In this document: positions 7,034 through 10,710 of the stretch, piece after piece | Layout: every line of letters starts with the position of its first letter | Position numbering within the stretch: the stretch's first letter is position 1 | Assembly (NCBI GenBank): GCA_947644185.1 | Contig: CANRZC010000054.1 | Span: forward strand, 1-10,710 | Direction of reading: 5' to 3' | DNA: 10,710 nt | Source of the DNA: an uncultured Acetatifactor sp. | GTDB lineage: Bacteria; Bacillota; Clostridia; Lachnospirales; Lachnospiraceae | Position numbers and translations under genes: made by a program | Notes under the pieces: model-generated | Told to the model about the DNA's origin: nothing | Database searches by the model: none | Seen by the model: the letters and a program-made list of their open reading frames with translations, nothing else

Positions 7034-7047
7034 TGAAACCGCTTTCC
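7034..7047. promoter_or_regulatory. LacI-family operator or CcpA cre-like dyad at the lacI start site
   Basis: TGAAACCGCTTTCC has arms GAAA and TTTC around a CG-containing centre, the usual shape of LacI-family operators. Read on the minus strand it fits the catabolite site consensus TGWAARCGYTWNCW at 12 of 14 positions. It covers roughly +3 to +16 of the predicted lacI transcript, so a bound protein would block initiation or early elongation. Autorepression by the local LacI and CcpA control cannot be told apart from sequence. Confidence 0.6.
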
Positions 7048-7055
7048 CCTCTTTT

Positions 7056-7084
7056 ATCATATGAGATTTAGGACAGAATGTCAA
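7056..7084 (-). promoter_or_regulatory. strong sigma-A promoter for lacI-GH35
   Basis: On the minus strand TTGACA (7084-7079) is a perfect -35, and TATGAT (7061-7056) a five-of-six -10, at the ideal 17-nt spacing. The predicted start is near 7049. The -35 begins 17 nt after the ATPase stop codon, with no terminator between. Confidence 0.85.
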
Positions 7085-7100
7085 GGGAGTTTCGGTCCTT

Positions 7101-8390
7101 TCACACCAGCCAGGCTGCATAGAGCGGAATTGCATCGATTCCATTCTCCCAGCCGAAATTTCTTTCCGAGAAGCGAATCCTTCTCAATGGGGCATAGCGC
7201 TCTGAGAAAACCGACAGACTGCGGGACTTGGTATGTTCCCTGGCCTTTACCTCAACGGGAATGACTACGCCCTCCTTTTCAATCAGGAAGTCCACCTCGG
7301 CCGTGCCCCCGGAAGTCCAGTAGTACAGCCGATATCCGCTCTTCTCCAGGGTATTGGCCACAAAGTTCTCCGTCAGAGCGCCGATGAAGATATGGTCATG
7401 ACCTCCGATGATCTCATAGGGTACAATACCGGCCTTGGCAGTCAGAAGCCCTGTATCGCACAGATAGAGCTTGAAAGAAGACAGGTCTCTATATATCTCC
7501 AGGGGATGGATTCCATGCTCCGCGCGCTCACAGCGGGTAATGATGCCGGATGCCGCAAGCCAGTCGATAGAAGCGCCGAACAGGGAAGCTTTGCCGCCTT
7601 TGGCCACCACCTTGTATTGGAACTTCCGGTTGTCTTTGGCCAGCTGCGCGGGAATGCTGTCGAAGCAGGCCATGATTTTAGCCGTGTCACCGGCTCCGGC
7701 ATATTTAGCCATATCCGCCACATAGGTATCCAAAATAGCACTCTGAATCTGGACAGTCTCAAGGAGACTGCGCTCCTCTGCGTAGGTGGAAACAGCCTCC
7801 GGCATTCCGCCAATCACAAGATACTCTCTGTACAGCTGCAGCGCCCGCTCATGGAGCATCGAAGTGAGCTTCCTTTTTTCCAGAAAACAATTCCTGATCT
7901 CTTCCAGAAGCATATCCTGAGACAGAGCGGACAGGAACTCGTCAAACTGCATAGGGTACATGTACAGAGGCTCCACCTTACCCACCGGAAAGCTGTACCG
8001 TTCTCTGTTCACAACCACCCCCAACAGGCTTCCTGCAGCAATGACATGATACTGGGGCGCATCCTCGCAGAAATATTTCAGGGATGTGAGAGCTCTCTCA
8101 CAGACCTGGATTTCGTCAAAAAACAGCAGTGTATCCTCCGGATCAATTTTCTGGTTTAAAAAAATCTCAAGCCGGGAGATTAAAAATGCCGGAGAGATAT
8201 CCTCCTCAAAGTCTCTGGCAATTCCGGGGCTGGTCTCAAAATTAATATAGACTGTCTTTTTATAATATTTTTTCCCAAATTCACGGATACTGTAGGTCTT
8301 TCCAATCTGGCGCGCGCCATAGACCACCAGGGGCTTACGCCTCTTTTTTGATTTCCATGCGACCAACTTTGCCTCAATATTTCTCCTCAT
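7101..8390 (-). CDS. AAA_14/DUF4143 family ATPase
   Basis: A 429-residue intact P-loop ATPase. Walker A is GARQIGKT (25-32), Walker B LLFFDEIQ (88-95; Asp92, Glu93), and VIAAGSLLG (116-124) fits the sensor 1 region; together these are the signature of the AAA_14 group. The C-terminal half (about 185-395) resembles DUF4143: REYLVIGGMPEAV (188-200), LYLCDTGLL (308-316), and a PD-(D/E)xK-like core EVDFLI...PVEVKA (Asp367, Glu380, Lys382), as in restriction-like nucleases. The family's cellular role is poorly known; it is abundant in gut bacteria and archaea and often patchily distributed. The gene has its own promoter and GGAGG 4 nt before the ATG. It sits between a LacI remnant and the intact lacI inside a sugar-use locus and has no evident part in sugar import; it lacks the LSGGQ signature of transport ATPases. 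A recent or accessory insertion is an inference. Confidence 0.93.
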   Translation of the reverse strand: MRRNIEAKLVAWKSKKRRKPLVVYGARQIGKTYSIREFGKKYYKKTVYINFETSPGIARDFEEDISPAFLISRLEIFLNQKIDPEDTLLFFDEIQVCERALTSLKYFCEDAPQYHVIAAGSLLGVVVNRERYSFPVGKVEPLYMYPMQFDEFLSALSQDMLLEEIRNCFLEKRKLTSMLHERALQLYREYLVIGGMPEAVSTYAEERSLLETVQIQSAILDTYVADMAKYAGAGDTAKIMACFDSIPAQLAKDNRKFQYKVVAKGGKASLFGASIDWLAASGIITRCERAEHGIHPLEIYRDLSSFKLYLCDTGLLTAKAGIVPYEIIGGHDHIFIGALTENFVANTLEKSGYRLYYWTSGGTAEVDFLIEKEGVVIPVEVKAREHTKSRSLSVFSERYAPLRRIRFSERNFGWENGIDAIPLYAAWLV

Positions 8391-8443
8391 ACCGCCTCCC
8401 CGATTCTGCAGGAATCCAATTTTATTCTGTCCGTATTAGCTCT

Positions 8444-8473
8444 ATTTTATGCTGTTTTTCACATATAAGTCAA
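8444..8473 (-). promoter_or_regulatory. sigma-A promoter for the AAA_14 ATPase
   Basis: On the minus strand TTGACT (8473-8468) and TAAAAT (8449-8444) are 18 nt apart, each five of six to consensus. Predicted start is near 8437, with a leader of about 47 nt to the ATPase ATG at 8390. It lies between the LacI remnant and the ATPase, so the ATPase need not depend on the sugar transporter operon. Confidence 0.7.
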
Positions 8474-8517
8474 GAAAAATATGAATTTTCCCTTTTTTCC
8501 TAATTTATCTGTTAGTT

Positions 8518-8660
8518 TCAGCGGGTCCCGTCCAGTTTTCCCGTAATAACTACCGGGGTTTTAGCCATCACATTGTTCACTGCCTCGGCGTACCTCATAT
8601 CAGAGACCAGCTGGTCCACATGGCCTCCCAGCAGGATAATGGCGTCCACCCACTGCTCCC
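8518..8660 (-). pseudogene. remnant of a second LacI-family regulator
   Basis: About 45 codons, ending at a TGA at 8518, match the sugar-binding domain of the intact LacI (residues 125-168). Shared blocks include VDA, GG-x-VD-x-LVSD and TGKLDGT. By eye, 25 of 44 residues and about 69% of 137 bases agree, with no gap between 8523-8659 and 6501-6637. The DNA-binding half and the rest of the sugar domain are missing. Upstream of about 8660 the sequence turns into Lys/Gly-rich codons without LacI likeness, and downstream it reaches an early stop and A/T-rich DNA. It cannot be a working repressor. The divergence points to an old paralogue left after deletion rather than a fresh duplication. The whole 407-base stretch 8391-8797 holds only this relic, the terminator before it and the ATPase promoter after it. 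A tiny open frame continues up to a GTG at 8709 without a ribosome site. Confidence 0.8.
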
Positions 8661-8713
8661 TTTTTTTGCCTCCATCCCCACTGCCCCTCTTACCTTGCTT
8701 TTTGTACACCTGT

Positions 8714-8748
8714 AAGAAAAGGGCATGAGCGCCATGCCCATGCCCTTT
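8714..8748 (-). terminator. rho-independent terminator of the sugar transporter operon
   Basis: On the minus strand AAAGGGCATG (8748... inner arm at 8739) pairs with CATGCCCTTT (8727-8718), a 10-bp stem with an 11-base loop, followed by a TTTTCTT run ending at 8714. It is about 50 nt after the binding-protein stop codon at 8798 and should end the permease/binding-protein transcript before the LacI remnant. Confidence 0.88.
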
Positions 8749-8797
8749 CCCTGTTTTATGCAGAACATCTCATTTAAGAGATAACTCCTTCCGCAGA

Positions 8798-10474
8798 TTA
8801 ATACTGCTTCGGCTCCAGATCTACGCCGTAGAATTCGTTGACCTGTCTCTGCATCTCGTCCACGATATCCTGTACGCCAGCCTGCTTCAGCTCTGCCTGC
8901 CATGCGGCAATATACTCTTCCGCTGTGCCATCGAACTTACCTACGGACAATACGTTCTGATATCTGGTATTTACTTCGTCACACATGCTCTTCTGGGTGG
9001 CAACCGGATCCCAGTCTCCTACGAAGGTCAGGTAAGGATTGTCCACGCCAACCTTTGCCATTTCCTCGTACATAGCGTCGATCTTATCCCAGTCACGTCC
9101 AGCGTCTCTTACTTCCAGAGCGTCCACACGGCCTTCCCAGAAGCTGAAGCCCCAGTCATCCTCTTCCTTGGAGTAGTCTTCCGGCTGATACTTATAGCCG
9201 TTCTCATCCAGCGCATACTGTCTGCCTTCCAGACCATAGTTGATCAGGCGATAGCACTCAGGATCATTGCGCAGCAAATCATAAACCATCAGAGCTCTCT
9301 CAGGATTCTCGCTTCCTGAAGAAATTGCCATGGTGCCATGTACGATAGACTCGTTTACAAGCCAGCCCTTCTCCTCGCCGAACCAGAAGAAACCGGTCTC
9401 TGCCTCAGGATCGTCCTGATAGATAGTGTTGCCGGGCAGCGGGCTTACCAGATCTGTCCAGGTCTGGGTATGATGCTGGTCAACTGCACTCTGGCCGATT
9501 CTGTACTGTGCACGGGGATCACCTGTGGTGTTGTTCAGGACATCTGTCCTCCAAACGCCGATCTCATCCCATTTTTTCATCATCTCGCCGTAGGCGATGA
9601 GTTCTTCCGTATACTCCATAGGGTCATAGACTACTCTGTAGTCTTCAGTGGAAAGAATGCTGCAGGTGCTGGCCGCATAGGGAGGATTGTCTGAGTAAGA
9701 CGCAATCCATCCACCCTGGCACTCTGCTACAGAGTTGCCGCCGTTTCTGTCCCAGGGAATCATGTCCGGGAACTCCTGCTTGCACCACTCGAAGTAAGTG
9801 GTCATATCATCCCAGCTGTGTACGCCGTTCTCCAGGCCAGCCTTCTTCGCCCAGTCCAGACGATAGATGAAGCCGTGGTTGGTACGCTGGGTGTACTGAT
9901 CTTCTGGAATGAACATAATGTTGCCATTGTAGCGGCACATATCCCAGTGCTCTGGGGTAACTGCATTCCAGGTAATGGGCGCATAGGTTTCCAGCATCTC
10001 CTCTGGAAGCTCCAGGAACGCGCCGTCCTTACACAGAGCCCACTCCTCCATCCAGTCAGCGGCTGACACAAGGTCAACAGAACCTGTGGAAACGCTCTCT
10101 GTCAGCTTCAGCTTGTAGTTGGTCATGTAGTCTGTCCAGCCAATGTACTCCACATCCAGCTCTGCGTTTACCTTTTCGGTAAGGATCGCGTTCAGCTCAG
10201 CCAGAATGTCCTCGTTTGCCGTATTGGGGTTCTTGTCTGCAATGGTCAGATAGGTAACCACCACATGCTCGGACGTATCAATGCCGGAAGCATCCGCCTG
10301 CTCGCCGCCCTCCTCGGAAGACTCCTCTTCCTTGCTGTCCTCAGCAGGGGTCTCCTGCTTGCTCTCCTCTGGTGTGGAAGAATTTCCTGAATCAGATGTG
10401 TCGCCGCCACCGCAGGCAGCCATGCTGACTACCATCGCTGCGGTCAGCAATGTTGCAAGTAACTTCTTTTTCAT
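8798..10474 (-). CDS. ABC transporter sugar-binding lipoprotein (LplA/LipO-like)
   Basis: A 558-residue family 1 extracellular solute-binding protein tethered outside the membrane that delivers a carbohydrate to the ABC permease. The lipoprotein signal is clear: MKKKLLATLL..., hydrophobic core, then MAAC with lipidated Cys21. Residues 22-65 form a Gly/Ser/Glu acidic linker, followed by the binding domain from about 70. The C-terminal part (about 480-550, with DEVNTRYQNVLSVGKFDG and MQRQVNEFYG) resembles the DUF3502 end of LipO/LplA proteins, which partner LplB/LplC permeases and often take up complex oligosaccharides. The start at 10474 is chosen because GGAGG lies 6 nt upstream and it yields a proper signal peptide; the frame is open to 10561 but that would put 29 polar residues ahead of the signal. 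It follows the permease gene by 83 nt in the same operon and is ended by a strong terminator. The substrate is not readable; the nearby GH35 suggests a galactoside. Confidence 0.94.
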   Translation of the reverse strand: MKKKLLATLLTAAMVVSMAACGGGDTSDSGNSSTPEESKQETPAEDSKEEESSEEGGEQADASGIDTSEHVVVTYLTIADKNPNTANEDILAELNAILTEKVNAELDVEYIGWTDYMTNYKLKLTESVSTGSVDLVSAADWMEEWALCKDGAFLELPEEMLETYAPITWNAVTPEHWDMCRYNGNIMFIPEDQYTQRTNHGFIYRLDWAKKAGLENGVHSWDDMTTYFEWCKQEFPDMIPWDRNGGNSVAECQGGWIASYSDNPPYAASTCSILSTEDYRVVYDPMEYTEELIAYGEMMKKWDEIGVWRTDVLNNTTGDPRAQYRIGQSAVDQHHTQTWTDLVSPLPGNTIYQDDPEAETGFFWFGEEKGWLVNESIVHGTMAISSGSENPERALMVYDLLRNDPECYRLINYGLEGRQYALDENGYKYQPEDYSKEEDDWGFSFWEGRVDALEVRDAGRDWDKIDAMYEEMAKVGVDNPYLTFVGDWDPVATQKSMCDEVNTRYQNVLSVGKFDGTAEEYIAAWQAELKQAGVQDIVDEMQRQVNEFYGVDLEPKQY

Positions 10475-10480
10475 ACTTGA

Positions 10481-10485
10481 CCTCC
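10481..10485 (-). promoter_or_regulatory. ribosome binding site fixing the binding-protein start
   Basis: GGAGG on the minus strand lies 6 nt before the ATG at 10474. It decides in favour of this start over the TTG/ATG codons near 10561-10556, which overlap the permease stop and lead into a non-signal-like extension. Confidence 0.85.
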
Positions 10486-10501
10486 ATTTTATTTTATTAT
10501 C

Positions 10502-10519
10502 ACTCTGCTTGCGCAGAAT
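10502..10519 (-). promoter_or_regulatory. intergenic hairpin with GCAA tetraloop between permease and binding protein
   Basis: On the minus strand a 7-bp stem (one G-U pair) around CTGC-GCAA-GCAG closes a GNRA-type tetraloop. There is no T run, so it is not a terminator. In sugar ABC operons such hairpins can protect the downstream message and raise binding-protein levels over permease; that role here is inferred. Confidence 0.45.
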
Positions 10520-10557
10520 TGTGACCTGATACAAATAGGACTTCTCTTTAAGGCTCA

Positions 10558-10710
10558 TCAACCCTTTACAGATCCGACTGTAATACCACCGATGAAATAT
10601 TTCTGCACGAAAGGATATACCAGTACAATGGGGCCTGTGGCCAGCACAGCGTTTGCCATCTTCACGCTCTCTGTAGGCAGATCCGCCAGAGAGACATACT
10701 GGGATGCCAC
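10558..10710 (-). CDS. sugar ABC transporter permease, C-terminal end (LplC/YtcP-like, cut by window edge)
   Basis: The last 50 codons of a membrane permease enter from the right edge and end at TGA (10560-10558). The tail contains LADLPTESVKMANAVLATGP, a hydrophobic segment IVLVYPF, and FVQKYFIGGITVGSVKG, the characteristic ending of MalG/LplC-type inner-membrane subunits of carbohydrate ABC importers (family pattern P-F-x-Q-K-Y-F-x-x-G-x-x-x-G-S-x-K-G). It is the partner of the binding lipoprotein encoded 83 nt downstream. The order permease then binding protein matches LplB-LplC-LplA type operons, so a second permease is expected further upstream, outside the window. No ATP-binding subunit is visible; such systems usually share a common MsmX-type ATPase encoded elsewhere. 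Confidence 0.92.
   Translation of the reverse strand: MASQYVSLADLPTESVKMANAVLATGPIVLVYPFVQKYFIGGITVGSVKG

Noticed and set aside
7101..8390. ATPase subunit for the sugar ABC importer
   Set aside because: Walker motifs are present, but the ABC signature LSGGQ is absent and the order of motifs and the C-terminal domain match AAA_14/DUF4143.
7085..8517. Mobile-element ends around the ATPase gene
   Set aside because: I looked for direct or inverted repeats on both sides and a transposase, and saw only 4-5 base matches, such as AGGAC/GTCCT near 7072-7100, that are not convincing.
8518..8709. 63-codon frame as a functional small protein
   Set aside because: Its start is a GTG without ribosome site, lying just after a terminator, and its only recognisable content is a truncated LacI segment.
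10475..10561. Longer N-terminus for the sugar-binding lipoprotein (TTG or ATG near 10561-10556)
   Set aside because: It would overlap the permease stop, lacks an SD and would place 29 polar residues before a perfect lipoprotein signal; the start at 10474 has GGAGG at 6 nt.

Overview
The window looks like chromosomal DNA of a Gram-positive gut anaerobe of the Clostridia, most likely Lachnospiraceae. This is inferred from protein style (CwlO/PcsB-like NlpC/P60 hydrolase, 550-residue-class sugar-binding lipoprotein, LacI regulator next to a cytoplasmic GH35), strong GGAGG ribosome binding sites, sigma-A-type promoters and moderate GC; nothing seen directly names the species. Almost all genes lie on the minus strand, so the reading order is from high to low coordinates.

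Housekeeping half (1-4045). asnS (3273-1882) is followed after 54 nt by a secreted coiled-coil NlpC/P60 peptidoglycan hydrolase (1827-502), then by the N-terminal part of a TrkA-type potassium-uptake regulator (356 to the window edge). Divergent from asnS is a single plus-strand gene for a small, one-helix membrane protein of unknown function (3486-3962). A shared intergenic region carries back-to-back extended -10 promoters. A strong hairpin at 4003-4045 ends the small gene and, with T runs on both strands, probably also ends the convergent beta-galactosidase gene.

Carbohydrate half (4108-10710). In transcription order it holds the tail of an LplC/YtcP-type sugar ABC permease, a sugar-binding lipoprotein (10474-8798), a terminator (8748-8714), a LacI-family gene remnant (about 8660-8518), an AAA_14/DUF4143 ATPase with its own promoter (8390-7101), an intact LacI-family repressor (7002-5947) and a GH35 beta-galactosidase without a signal peptide (5853-4108). 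The probable logic is that the ABC system imports a galactose-containing oligosaccharide, the cytoplasmic GH35 removes terminal beta-galactose, and the LacI protein controls lacI-GH35 through a dyad that lies at the predicted lacI start site. The ATPase does not fit this pathway and looks like an accessory gene placed in the locus, beside the relic of a second LacI regulator.

No tRNA, rRNA, CRISPR array or recognisable insertion sequence was seen. The most notable items are the LacI relic beside the ATPase, the lacI promoter/operator arrangement, the unknown small membrane protein, and two genes whose start codons overlap the stop of a tiny SD-led upstream reading frame.
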